From Mycolicibacterium iranicum (GTDB taxonomy: Bacteria; Actinomycetota; Actinomycetes; Mycobacteriales; Mycobacteriaceae), in the NCBI RefSeq assembly GCF_001650495.1, contig NZ_LWCS01000016.1:1-64000 (forward strand): 64,000 bases of DNA, given 5' to 3'. Numbering within the stretch: position 1 is the stretch's first letter; each line of letters begins with the position of its first letter. The notes below the pieces were generated by a model. It had not been told where the DNA came from, did no database searches, and worked only from the letters and a program-made list of their open reading frames with translations. The position numbers and the translations under genes were made by a program. Of this stretch, positions 19,911 through 28,305 are shown piece by piece.

Positions 19911-20678
19911 ATGACGTCGGCACCGGTAGAGGACCAGGGGCCTCGTCGCGCGATCCTGGGCAAGCTGCCCCGAATGTATCGCGCCGACGGGTCGCCGATT
20001 CGCGTGCTGCTCGTCGACGACGAGCGCGCACTGACCAACCTGGTGCGGATGGCGCTGAAGTACGAAGGCTGGGAGATCGAGGTCGCCCACGACGCTGCCG
20101 AAGCGGTCGCCAAATACCAGGACAACACCCCCGACCTGTTGGTTCTGGACATCATGCTGCCGGATATGGACGGCCTCGGCGTGCTGGCCCGGTTGCGCGA
20201 GTCCGGCCCCTACACGCCGACGCTGTTCCTCACCGCCCGCGATTCGGTGTCGGATCGGGTCACCGGGCTGACGGCCGGCGGTGACGACTACATGACCAAG
20301 CCGTTTTCGCTGGAAGAGCTCGTCGCTCGGCTGCGCGGGTTGTTGCGCCGGTCGGCTTACCTCACCCCCACCGACGACGAGAAGATTGTCGTCGGAGATC
20401 TCGCGCTGGATGCCGCCAGCCGGGAGGTGACGCGCGCCGGTGAGCCGATCTCGCTGACATCGACGGAGTTCGAGCTGTTGCGCCTGCTGATGCGCAACCA
20501 GCGAAAAGCGTTGGACCGCACGGAGATTCTGCGGCAGGTGTGGAACTACGATTTCGGTGGCCGGTCCAGCATCGTCGACCTGTATGTGTCGTACCTGCGC
20601 AAGAAGATCGACGTGGGCCGGGAACCGATGATCCACACGGTGCGCGGCGTCGGCTACATGCTGCGACCGGCGCAATGA
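19911..20678 (+). CDS. OmpR/PhoB-family response regulator
   Basis: 255 residues. The receiver domain (about 35-150) has VLLVDDERALT, the phosphoacceptor Asp80 in LLVLDIMLPDMDG and the switch Lys in DYMTKPFSLEEL. The winged-helix domain (about 160-255) has LTSTEFELLRLLMRN and HTVRGVGYMLR. ATG at 19911 is chosen as the first start with a receiver-proximal N-terminus; earlier in-frame starts add Arg/Gly-rich sequence. It overlaps the downstream histidine kinase by 4 bp (ATGA). The general type resembles mycobacterial TrcR-like regulators, but the orthologue is not certain. Confidence 0.94.
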   Translation: MTSAPVEDQGPRRAILGKLPRMYRADGSPIRVLLVDDERALTNLVRMALKYEGWEIEVAHDAAEAVAKYQDNTPDLLVLDIMLPDMDGLGVLARLRESGPYTPTLFLTARDSVSDRVTGLTAGGDDYMTKPFSLEELVARLRGLLRRSAYLTPTDDEKIVVGDLALDAASREVTRAGEPISLTSTEFELLRLLMRNQRKALDRTEILRQVWNYDFGGRSSIVDLYVSYLRKKIDVGREPMIHTVRGVGYMLRPAQ

Positions 20679-22189
20679 TGCGGGTGTGGCAGAGCTGGTC
20701 CCTGCTCCGGCAGCTGGTCGTCGGCGTCTCGGCGGTCGTGATGGTCGTCTTGGTCACGGTGGGCACGATGTCGGTGGTGAGTCTGCGCGCTTCCGTGCTC
20801 GGCATCATCGACACCCAGCTTGTGGGCGCCGCCGACGGTGGTATCAGCTCGATGAACAAGTACCGGAGCTCCCCCGGCCCCGGGGGTGAGCTGCCCGCCC
20901 CCGGGTCGATGAAGCCGCTGACTCATTTCATCGGGCAGGCCCCTGGCAACGTCGTGGCCCTGATCCAGAACGGCGAGGTGGTCGACTCCGCGTTGTTCGG
21001 GGACGGTGAGGCGCGAAAGGCCCCGCAGGCAGCCGTGGACACCATCGCCGGTCTGTCGTGGAGCGATCCGGAACCGCGCACCATGGAGCTGCCCGGACTG
21101 GGCTGGTATCGGGTGGTCGGCAGACCCGGTGACGGCAACGAGATCCTGGTGACCGGAGTGTCACGGGCGCCCGCATGGGACGCTATGGTGCGCGAGACCG
21201 CGATCGTGTCCGGGATGACTGCCATCGCCCTGGTGGTCACCGCATTGAGCACCATAGCGATCGTGCGCTTCGCGCTCCGACCGCTGCGCCGGGTGGCGGC
21301 GACGGCAGCCGAAGTGGCCAGCCTTCCGCTTGACCGTGACAACCACGCGATCACGCCGCGGGTTCCGGCACGCGATACCGATCCCCGCACGGAGGTAGGA
21401 CTGGTCGGGGACACGCTGAACCGGTTGCTCGACCACGTCGAACGCGCACTGAGCGATGTCGCGGCCTCGGATCGGCGGATGCGGCAGTTCATCACCGACG
21501 CCAGTCATGAGCTGCGCACACCGCTGGCCGCGATCCACGGGTATGCGGAGCTGACCAGGCAGGACAGCGCGGTGCTCCCGGAGACGACGGAGTACTCGCT
21601 GGCCCGCATCGAAGCCGAGACTCGGCGCATGAATTCGCTTGTCGCCGATCTGCTTCTGCTGGCACGCCTCGACGAGGGCCAGGACCTGCAAGCCACCTCG
21701 GTCGACCTCACCGATCTGGTGGTCGACGCCGTCAACGACGCGGCGGTGTCGGCGCCGACGCACGGCTGGCTGACTCAGGTTCCCGACGGTTCGGTATGGG
21801 TGCGCGGTGACCGGGCTCAGCTGCACCAGACCCTGGCCAACCTGCTGTCGAACGCGCGTCTGCACACGCCCGCGGGCACCACGGTGAGGACTCGCCTGTC
21901 CACCGGCACGGACGACGACGGCACGCCCTACGTCGAGATGTCGGTCACCGATGACGGACCGGGCATTGACGCCGAGCTGCTGCCGCACCTGTTCGAACGC
22001 TTCGTGCGCGCCGACAAGTCACGGTCGCGCCAGACGGGAAGCTTCGGGCTCGGGCTTTCCATCGCGGCGTCGATCGTCGAGTCGCACGGCGGCAGCATCG
22101 ACGCTCGATCGAGCTCGGGGGCAACGACGTTCAGCGTCCGGCTGCCCGCTGCGCCTGCCGCGGCCACCGCCGCACCGACCTCAGCGTGA
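20675..22189 (+). CDS. Sensor histidine kinase, partner of the preceding regulator
   Basis: 504 residues. It has TM1 at about 13-35, an extracytoplasmic loop of about 135 residues, TM2 at about 172-195, then a HAMP linker. The H-box FITDASHELRTPLAAIHGY places the phosphorylated His at about residue 278. ATP-binding boxes follow: NLLSNARLHTPAGT (N), VTDDGPGI (G1) and GSFGLGLSIA (G2). It has an ATG start sharing bases with the regulator's stop. The C-terminal stop overlaps the converging cbiO gene by 9 bp. The signal sensed is unknown. Confidence 0.95.
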   Translation: MMRVWQSWSLLRQLVVGVSAVVMVVLVTVGTMSVVSLRASVLGIIDTQLVGAADGGISSMNKYRSSPGPGGELPAPGSMKPLTHFIGQAPGNVVALIQNGEVVDSALFGDGEARKAPQAAVDTIAGLSWSDPEPRTMELPGLGWYRVVGRPGDGNEILVTGVSRAPAWDAMVRETAIVSGMTAIALVVTALSTIAIVRFALRPLRRVAATAAEVASLPLDRDNHAITPRVPARDTDPRTEVGLVGDTLNRLLDHVERALSDVAASDRRMRQFITDASHELRTPLAAIHGYAELTRQDSAVLPETTEYSLARIEAETRRMNSLVADLLLLARLDEGQDLQATSVDLTDLVVDAVNDAAVSAPTHGWLTQVPDGSVWVRGDRAQLHQTLANLLSNARLHTPAGTTVRTRLSTGTDDDGTPYVEMSVTDDGPGIDAELLPHLFERFVRADKSRSRQTGSFGLGLSIAASIVESHGGSIDARSSSGATTFSVRLPAAPAAATAAPTSA

Positions 22190-22918
22190 GCCGACGGCGA
22201 ACCCCCACGGCAGCTCCAGACGATGCGCGGCCAGGAGTTCGGAATCGGAGAGCACCTCGTCGATGGGTCCGTCGGCGACGATGGCTCCGCCGTCCATGAC
22301 GATCGCACGTCGGCACAGTTGCGCCGCGTAGGGCAGATCGTGGGTGACGATCAGCATGGTGGCGTCAAGTCCCGACAGTGTTTCGGCCAGTTCCCTGCGC
22401 GCCACCGGGTCGAGGTTGGCCGACGGTTCGTCGAGGACGAGCACCTCGGGTTCGCAGGCCAGGACTGTGGCAAGAGCTGCCCGGCGGCGCTGCCCGCCCG
22501 ACATGTGGGCGGGGCTGCGTCCTGCCAGCTCGGTCATCGACACCGCCGCAAGGGCGCGCGCGACCCGGTCCTCAAGTTCGGCACCGCGCAGGCCGAAGTT
22601 GGCAGGCCCGAAGGCGACGTCCTGGGCCAGGGTCGGCATGAACAGCTGATCGTCAGGATCCTGGAACACCAGCCCGACGCGGCGCCGGATGTCGCGGAGG
22701 GTGTTGCGGGACAGGGCGGTTCCCCCGATTTCGACAGTGCCCTGTAACGCGCTGAGGACACCGTTGAGGTGGAGCATCAGGGTCGTCTTGCCCGCGCCGT
22801 TGGGGCCGAGCAGCGCGACGCGTTCGCCCGTCGCGACGTCGAGATCGATGGCGCGCAACGCCGCATGCCCGTCGGGGTAGGAATAGCTCAGCCCGGTGAC
22901 CCGGATCGCCGGCGTCAC
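22181..22918 (-). CDS. cbiO: Cobalt/nickel ECF transporter ATPase
   Basis: 245 residues, a full ABC ATPase: Walker A LLGPNGAGKTTLMLHLNG, Q-loop VFQDPDDQLFM, signature MSGGQRRRAALA and Walker B VLVLDEPSANLD. FQDPDDQLF is typical of ECF-transporter ATPases. It powers uptake together with CbiQ, the PDGLE protein and CbiM encoded upstream. The GTG start overlaps the cbiQ stop by 4 bp, so an in-frame start at 23011, inside cbiQ, is unlikely. The substrate, cobalt or nickel, cannot be decided from the ATPase alone. Confidence 0.93.
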   Translation of the reverse strand: MTPAIRVTGLSYSYPDGHAALRAIDLDVATGERVALLGPNGAGKTTLMLHLNGVLSALQGTVEIGGTALSRNTLRDIRRRVGLVFQDPDDQLFMPTLAQDVAFGPANFGLRGAELEDRVARALAAVSMTELAGRSPAHMSGGQRRRAALATVLACEPEVLVLDEPSANLDPVARRELAETLSGLDATMLIVTHDLPYAAQLCRRAIVMDGGAIVADGPIDEVLSDSELLAAHRLELPWGFAVGSR

Positions 22919-23694
22919 AGTGTGGCCCAGGAGGCCAGGGCCACCGATGCGGCGGACGCGGCAGGGATGAGCGCCGTCGCCCATTGCCGCGGAGTCGCCG
23001 ACGCCACGCATCCCGCTCCGACCGCCAGCGCCGGGACGTGCCCGTCGAAACCCCTCGACAGCATGGCCAGATACACGCGTTCACCGCGTTCGTAGGACCG
23101 CAGGAACAGCGCCCCCACGCTTTTCGCCGTTGCGCCGGCCTGATGCAGCATGCGCGGTGAGTCGCCACGGGAGATCCGAGCCATCCGCATCCTGCGGGCT
23201 TCCGCGGTGAGGACATCGATGTAGCGGATCATCAGCGTCAGTACCGACACGATGACCGCGGGCACTCGCAGCCTGCTCAGCGCCACCGGCAACTCCGCCG
23301 CCGTGGTCGTCGCCGCCACGGTCAGTGAGGCGGCGACACCGAGGGTTCCCTTGATGACGATGCCCCAGGCGGCGTACAGACCGGCGACGGACAGCTGCAT
23401 GCCCGCCACGTCGATCCGCTCGCCGCCCTCGGCGAAGGGCAACAGCACCGCCAGCACGATGAATGGTGCCTCGATCAACATCCGCGGCAGGATCCACAGC
23501 AGCGGGATGCGCGCGACCGCCCACACCGCGACGATGATCAGCGCGTAGATGCCGAACGGCCAGAACAACTCTCGTGGGGTCGCGACCACGGCGAGCACGA
23601 ACACCGCGAGGCCGACGATCTTGACTTCGGCGGGGAGCCGATGCACCGGCGAGTCGCCGTCGCGGTACAGCGGGTGGGCGTGACCGCCGCCCAC
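22915..23694 (-). CDS. cbiQ: Cobalt/nickel ECF transporter T component
   Basis: About 259 residues with four to five transmembrane segments. VHRLPAEVKIVGLAVFV at the N-terminus and the cytoplasmic coupling motifs AARRMRMAR-like (EARRMRMARISRG) and SYERGERVYLAMLSRGFDG match CbiQ. It couples the ATPase to the substrate-binding CbiM. GTG at 23694 lies 2 bp after the stop of the PDGLE gene, and a long in-frame extension upstream runs out of frame with any known domain. It forms a tightly packed four-gene transporter operon. Confidence 0.9.
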   Translation of the reverse strand: MGGGHAHPLYRDGDSPVHRLPAEVKIVGLAVFVLAVVATPRELFWPFGIYALIIVAVWAVARIPLLWILPRMLIEAPFIVLAVLLPFAEGGERIDVAGMQLSVAGLYAAWGIVIKGTLGVAASLTVAATTTAAELPVALSRLRVPAVIVSVLTLMIRYIDVLTAEARRMRMARISRGDSPRMLHQAGATAKSVGALFLRSYERGERVYLAMLSRGFDGHVPALAVGAGCVASATPRQWATALIPAASAASVALASWATL

Positions 23695-23696
23695 GG

Positions 23697-24065
23697 TCAG
23701 GTGCCTTCTGTCGACGTGGGTTTGGCTCGGGCCCGTCCGATCAACCAGAAGGCTCCGCCAGCAACGATGACCGTGACGACGACGCCGACGATTCCCGCCA
23801 GGCCCCCTGTGCCGTCCTGACCTCCGATGGCGTAGTCGGCGAGTGGGGAGTCGGCCATGGCGTGGTCTTCGGCGTGCTGGGCGATGCAGTCCCCCTGCAG
23901 CGCCTCGCCGTCGGCGGTCTCGACCACCTCGCAGCCCTGCAGCGTCGCTGAATCGAGGCCGTCCGGGCTGGAGCTGGCGAAGTAGGAGACCCCGCCGGCG
24001 ATGAGTAGCGTGACCATCGCGAATCCGACCCAGAACCACCAGCGGCGACGAGGCGTCTCGGTCAT
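23697..24065 (-). CDS. PDGLE-domain (CbiN-like) component of the ECF metal transporter
   Basis: 122 residues. It has one TM segment near residues 10-30 and another near 90-112, with the PDGL motif SSSPDGLDSATL between them. Proteins of this type replace or extend CbiN next to CbiM and help metal loading. The loop between the helices contains several acidic and His residues (AEDHAMAD), which could interact with metal ions. It overlaps cbiM by 4 bp (ATGA). Confidence 0.86.
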   Translation of the reverse strand: MTETPRRRWWFWVGFAMVTLLIAGGVSYFASSSPDGLDSATLQGCEVVETADGEALQGDCIAQHAEDHAMADSPLADYAIGGQDGTGGLAGIVGVVVTVIVAGGAFWLIGRARAKPTSTEGT

Positions 24066-24748
24066 GCGGGGACCTCCGTGGGCTTTCTGTTGGCGCGAAG
24101 CAGGTAGACGAGGTCGGGACGAGCCCGGACGACGGCCATCACCGTCAGCGCGGTGATGATCCCCTCACCGACGCCGATCAGGACGTGGGTCCCGAACATG
24201 TAGGCGGCCACCGAACCCAGCGACGTCGACGCCGCGCCGCCCAGCGCGTATTCGAGCACGAATCCCATGGCAGCGCAGACGGTTCCGACCACGGCTGCGG
24301 CGAACGCGAGCGCACCGACGACCGGGACCGCGACGTTGTCCCGACCGCGACGAAGCAGGCGGTAGAGCAGCACGGCAGTGCCGTAGCCTGCGGCGACGCC
24401 GATGACGGCCATGTTGGTGATGTTCGTCCCGAGTGCGGTCACGCCACCGTCGGCGAACAAGAGGGATTGGACGATCAAGACGATTCCGACGCAGAGTGCG
24501 CCGGTGTACGGCCCCACCAGAATCGCTGCCAGCGCACCACCGAGGAGGTGTCCGCTGACGCCGGGCAGGATCGGGAAGTTCACCATCTGCACCGCGAAGA
24601 TGAAGGCGGCGACGAGGCCTGCGAGCGGTACCGTGCGCTCGTCGAGTTCCTCGCGCGCCCGCCACGCACAGATGCCCAGTGCAACGACGGCCACCACCCC
24701 GAACAGCAGGGAGATCGGCGCGTTGACGATGCCGTCGCTCATGTGCAT
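24062..24748 (-). CDS. cbiM: Cobalt/nickel ECF transporter substrate-binding membrane protein
   Basis: 228 residues from ATG at 24748, with six to seven hydrophobic segments. The N-terminus MHMSDGIVNAP matches the family rule in which the free N-terminal Met-His pair binds the metal ion. That is why this start is preferred over the in-frame GTG at 24769, which would bury the motif behind seven residues. Other family marks are FPILPGVSGHLLGG and GVGEGIITALT. It heads the cbiM-PDGLE-cbiQ-cbiO operon. M. tuberculosis has a NicT-type nickel permease gene at about this place, as I recall it. Confidence 0.92.
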   Translation of the reverse strand: MHMSDGIVNAPISLLFGVVAVVALGICAWRAREELDERTVPLAGLVAAFIFAVQMVNFPILPGVSGHLLGGALAAILVGPYTGALCVGIVLIVQSLLFADGGVTALGTNITNMAVIGVAAGYGTAVLLYRLLRRGRDNVAVPVVGALAFAAAVVGTVCAAMGFVLEYALGGAASTSLGSVAAYMFGTHVLIGVGEGIITALTVMAVVRARPDLVYLLRANRKPTEVPA

Positions 24749-24784
24749 CGCGTGGTGGGTGACGGTCACCCGCAGATGCTATTC

Positions 24785-24820
24785 CTCCATCTGTTCATCT
24801 GTCTAGCTGGTCAGATGGAG
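24785..24820. promoter_or_regulatory. Inverted repeat upstream of cbiM, candidate metal-responsive operator
   Basis: CTCCATCTG (24785-24793) and CAGATGGAG (24812-24820) are perfect 9-bp inverted arms with an 18-bp spacer that itself contains another CATCTG. The site lies 37 bp upstream of the cbiM start, in the only gap (24749-24835) of this region. A repressor of metal uptake is a natural candidate ligand. It could instead be a weak terminator for the oxidoreductase gene upstream; there is no T-run. No cobalamin riboswitch fits in this short gap. Confidence 0.4.
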
Positions 24821-24835
24821 AGTATTCACCAGCCG

Positions 24836-27301
24836 TCAACTGTTCTTGATGCGCTCGCCGGCGGGGTCGTAGAGCGGTCGCAATGACACCGTGATCGGGT
24901 AGAGCGTCCCACCCACGTTGATCTGGTAGCTGCCTGCGCGCACCCAGTCGGCGTCGATGACCGCGCCGTCCGCCGAACGCAGGTATGCCAGTCCGACCGC
25001 CGCTCCCATCGTCTGTCCCCACGCTGCCGACGTCACCTGACCGGCGACCTCCCCGTCGCGCAAGATCAACTCACCGCCCCAGAGCATCGGCTCGGCAGAG
25101 TCGACGGCAAATCCGACGAGTTTCTTGCGCACCCCGTCGGCGCGCGCCTTCTGCACAGCCTCACGGCCGAGGAACGGGATGTCGGTCTTGAGCTTGCAGG
25201 CAAAGAGCAGTCCCGCCTCGACGGGGTTCTCGCTCGGGGTGAGCTCGCGTCCGAACGCGCGGTAGCCCTTCTCCAGCCGCAGCGACTCGATTGCGGAATA
25301 CCCACCGCGGGCGATCCCGTACCGCTGCCCTGCTGTGGTGAGCTCCTCGTAGACACCGACCGCGAACTCCGCCGGGACGTACAGTTCCCATCCCAACTCG
25401 CCCACGTAGGTGATGCGCGTCGCGCGCACCGTGGCATATCCGAGCGACATCACGCGACTGGACCCGAACGGGAACGCCTCGTTGGACAGGTCGGCGTCGG
25501 TCAGTGCCGACAGCAGATCTCGCGACCGTGGCCCCATCACCCCGAACACCGCATACGAGGAGGTGACGTCGACGAGGTGCGCGTGCGCGCCGACGGGCAG
25601 ATTGCGCACGATGTGGTCTTTGTCGCGCTCCGTGGTCGCGGCACTACTGACGATCAGATACTCGTCGGCACCGGTCCTGGTGACCGTCACATCGGACTCG
25701 TACGTCCCTCGCGCGTTCAGCATGCCGGTGTAGACCGACCGTCCGATCGGCATGCCCACGTCGGCAGTGCACAGCCACTGCAGGGCGGCTCCGGCGTCGC
25801 GACCGACCAGCAGATACTTGGAGAACGAGGTCTGGTCGAACACCGTGACGCCGGTGCGCGTGCTCATCTGCTCGGCCGCCGACCAGACGAGCCAGTCCGG
25901 CTTGTCCCAGGTGTAGTCGATCACCGGCTCCGAGCCCGGCGCGGCGAAGAAGTTGGCGCGTTCCCACCCCATCCTGCTCCCGAAGTTGGCCCCCGCAGCA
26001 TCGAGCAGGTGATGCACGGGCGAGCGGCGGAACGGCCGCGCGGTCTTCATTTCCCGGTTCGGCCAAGGGATTTCGTAGTGTATTCCGAGCACTTCGGCGA
26101 CCCGGTCGTGCAGCCACCGGTTGTTGCCGTTGAACGGGGCGAACCGGCGGATGTCCACCCCGGTCAGGTCGGTCGTGGGGGCCCCCTCGACGATCCATTC
26201 GGCCAGTGCCCGCCCGGCTCCACCCGCGGTGGCGATCCCCACGGAGTTGAATCCCGCGCCGACGAAGAAGTTCCGGCACTCGGGCGCCTTGCCGAGGATG
26301 AACTGGTTGTCGGGCGTGAAGCTTTCCGGTCCGTTGTAGAACTTCTTGATCCCGGTCGTTTCGAGAGCCGGAATGCGCAGCAGCGCGCTGTTCATCAGGA
26401 TCTCGAAGTGCTCCCAGTCTTCGTCGAGGAGCTGGAATTCGAACGGGTACGGGATGGCGTCGGGCGAGACCCACGGTTTGGCCTCGGGTTCGAAACCTCC
26501 GATGACGAGGCCTCCGACCTCCTCCTTGAAATAGGTGTAGCCGTCGGGGTCGCGCAGGATCGGCAGGTCCGGGTGAACGCCGTCGATCGCCTCGCTGACG
26601 ACGTAGAAATGCTCGGCGGAATGCAACGGCACGTTCACCCCGGCCATCGCCCCCACCTGCTTGGCCCACTGACCCGCGCAGTTCACCACGATCTCCGCCT
26701 CGACGTCGCCCGCGTCGGTGCGCACCCCGAGGACCCGACCGTCCTTGACGAGGACGTCGAGCACCCGCGTCTTCTCGGCGATCCGGCAGCCGCGGTTGCG
26801 TGCCCCCTTGGCGAGCGCGAACGTCAGGTCGGTGGGGTTGGCTTTGCCGTCGGCGGGCAGCCAGATGGCACCCACCAGGTCGTCGACCCGCATCACCGGA
26901 TAGTGCGCGAGCGCCTCCTCGGGACTGAGCAGTTCGCACTGCAGGTCGAACGCGGCGGCGTTGGCCGCGGTGCGGCGCAACTGGATCATCCTGTCCTCGG
27001 TGCGTGCCACCGTGACACCACCACACTGTTTGTAGCCCGCCGACAGACCGGTCTCTTCCTCCAGTTCCGCGTACAGCTCGGTGGAGTACTGCACCAGTCT
27101 CGTCATCCCCTCCGAGGCGCGCAGCTGTCCGACGAGACCAGCTGCGTGCCAAGTGGTTCCGCTGGAGAGCTGGCCCTGCTCGAGCAGCAGCACGTCGTCG
27201 ACGCCAAGCTTGGTCAGGTGGTAGGCCACGCTCGTGCCGATGACCCCGCCACCCACGATGACCACACGGGCACGCTCGGGCAGGGGCTTGGCTGAGGTCA
27301 T
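24836..27301 (-). CDS. FAD-dependent oxidoreductase with GcvT-like C-terminus (dimethylglycine/sarcosine dehydrogenase family)
   Basis: 821 residues. The N-terminal DAO domain (about 1-385) starts VVIVGGGVIGTSVAYHLTKLG and contains GTTWHAAGLVG, whose His is the covalent FAD attachment site in dimethylglycine and sarcosine dehydrogenases. A FAO_M-type middle segment is followed by a folate-binding GcvT domain (about 430-810). It should demethylate an N-methylated amine and pass the one-carbon unit to tetrahydrofolate. ATG at 27301 follows GGAAAGGACATC and overlaps the upstream kinase gene by 4 bp. The true substrate is unknown; context suggests a choline or ethanolamine derivative. Confidence 0.92.
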   Translation of the reverse strand: MTSAKPLPERARVVIVGGGVIGTSVAYHLTKLGVDDVLLLEQGQLSSGTTWHAAGLVGQLRASEGMTRLVQYSTELYAELEEETGLSAGYKQCGGVTVARTEDRMIQLRRTAANAAAFDLQCELLSPEEALAHYPVMRVDDLVGAIWLPADGKANPTDLTFALAKGARNRGCRIAEKTRVLDVLVKDGRVLGVRTDAGDVEAEIVVNCAGQWAKQVGAMAGVNVPLHSAEHFYVVSEAIDGVHPDLPILRDPDGYTYFKEEVGGLVIGGFEPEAKPWVSPDAIPYPFEFQLLDEDWEHFEILMNSALLRIPALETTGIKKFYNGPESFTPDNQFILGKAPECRNFFVGAGFNSVGIATAGGAGRALAEWIVEGAPTTDLTGVDIRRFAPFNGNNRWLHDRVAEVLGIHYEIPWPNREMKTARPFRRSPVHHLLDAAGANFGSRMGWERANFFAAPGSEPVIDYTWDKPDWLVWSAAEQMSTRTGVTVFDQTSFSKYLLVGRDAGAALQWLCTADVGMPIGRSVYTGMLNARGTYESDVTVTRTGADEYLIVSSAATTERDKDHIVRNLPVGAHAHLVDVTSSYAVFGVMGPRSRDLLSALTDADLSNEAFPFGSSRVMSLGYATVRATRITYVGELGWELYVPAEFAVGVYEELTTAGQRYGIARGGYSAIESLRLEKGYRAFGRELTPSENPVEAGLLFACKLKTDIPFLGREAVQKARADGVRKKLVGFAVDSAEPMLWGGELILRDGEVAGQVTSAAWGQTMGAAVGLAYLRSADGAVIDADWVRAGSYQINVGGTLYPITVSLRPLYDPAGERIKNS

Positions 27302-28227
27302 GATGTCCTTTCCTGGGCGACGGCGTCGAGCAGGCGCGGGTAGTTCGGCCCGCGAAACTCGGCGACAGCCGCCTCGTAACGCTCCATCGCCCACTCCCAG
27401 AAGTCGAATTCGAGGGCGCTGGAGCCGTATTGGATACAGCCCCACAGCGTCCAGCCGTACTTGGCCACGACACCTTGGAGGTGGGCGCGTGCGGTCTTGT
27501 GCCGTAGCGGGCGTCCGTAGTATTCGGTGACCAGTTCATCGAGCTGATCGACGGAGAGGCCGCACTCGCTCCAGATGTTGCCCAGTTCGAAGCACGGGTC
27601 GTTGTTACCGGAGTATTCGTAGTCGATCAGCCACATCCGGTCGCCGTCCTCGATGAAGTTGCCCGCAAGCAGATCGTTGTTGCAGGGCACCGTCGTGTCG
27701 TCGGTCGCGGTGAGTACACGCTTGGCCGCGGCGAAGGCATCGGCATGCTCGTGGTAATCCGCGGGAATTCGAAAGCCGTGCTGCCGGGCGGTCGCTAGGT
27801 AGGCGGGTTGACGCTCGAACATGTCGAAGCGGCCCTGGAAGCGAGGGCCGGAGTGCAGTGTCCGACATGCCCGCGCCGCCTTGGCGATCACTCCCTCGCG
27901 TTGAAAATCCTTGTTCTCCAGCGTCTTTCCTTCGAGGAAGCTCAGCAGCAACACGCCGAGGTCCGGCCGATAGTCGAGCACCCTGGCCCCGACACCGGCC
28001 TTCTCGGCGGCCACGGTGTTGAAATGCTCACGATCACGGTCGATGCCGAGAAGATTGCGATCGGTGTCGACGCAGCGCGCGACGTACACCCCCTCGGGAG
28101 TCGTGATCTTGACGTTGCGATTGGTCAGTCCACCGGAGAGCTCCTCCAGGGTGCGCGGCCGGCCGGCCAACAGCTCGATCTGATCGAACACCCCGTCGAG
28201 GTGTTCATCGGTGAGCCGTGCCGACAT
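27298..28227 (-). CDS. Choline/ethanolamine-kinase-like phosphotransferase
   Basis: 309 residues of the protein-kinase-like APH/choline kinase fold. ELSGGLTNRNVKIT is the ATP-binding N-lobe. CNNDLLAGNFIEDGDRMWLID holds the catalytic loop, with Asn in place of the usual His before Asn-Asp, and LIDYEYSGNNDPCFELGN holds the metal-binding Asp and a choline-kinase-type sequence. It probably phosphorylates a small amino alcohol. The stop overlaps the start of the GcvT-type oxidoreductase gene, and a HutC-type regulator gene with a fitting operator lies just upstream. Confidence 0.88.
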   Translation of the reverse strand: MSARLTDEHLDGVFDQIELLAGRPRTLEELSGGLTNRNVKITTPEGVYVARCVDTDRNLLGIDRDREHFNTVAAEKAGVGARVLDYRPDLGVLLLSFLEGKTLENKDFQREGVIAKAARACRTLHSGPRFQGRFDMFERQPAYLATARQHGFRIPADYHEHADAFAAAKRVLTATDDTTVPCNNDLLAGNFIEDGDRMWLIDYEYSGNNDPCFELGNIWSECGLSVDQLDELVTEYYGRPLRHKTARAHLQGVVAKYGWTLWGCIQYGSSALEFDFWEWAMERYEAAVAEFRGPNYPRLLDAVAQERTS

Positions 28228-28286
28228 TCGCGATCCTCAACCGCCGCAGTGCTGTTGGTGTCACTCTAAACCCGTCAACGACAAAG

Positions 28287-28294
28287 GTCTAGAC
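28287..28294. promoter_or_regulatory. Candidate HutC/GntR operator (GTCTAGAC)
   Basis: The perfect palindrome GTCTAGAC fits the GT-N-TA-N-AC consensus of HutC-subfamily GntR regulators. It sits in the 78-bp gap between a HutC-type regulator gene and the kinase-oxidoreductase genes, flanked by AAA on one side and TTT further on the other. It lies 59 bp upstream of the kinase start, a natural repressor position. The family consensus is known; binding here is inferred. Confidence 0.55.
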
Positions 28295-28305
28295 TTTATG
28301 AGGCT

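Noticed and set aside
24749..24835. Cobalamin riboswitch upstream of cbiM
   Set aside because: The gap is under 90 bp and lacks the conserved B12-box type sequence, so a riboswitch does not fit.
25577..27295. 572-residue plus-strand frame, and a 631-residue minus-strand frame at 25644-27539
   Set aside because: Both overlap the GcvT-type flavoprotein gene and have low-complexity Arg/Gly/His composition.
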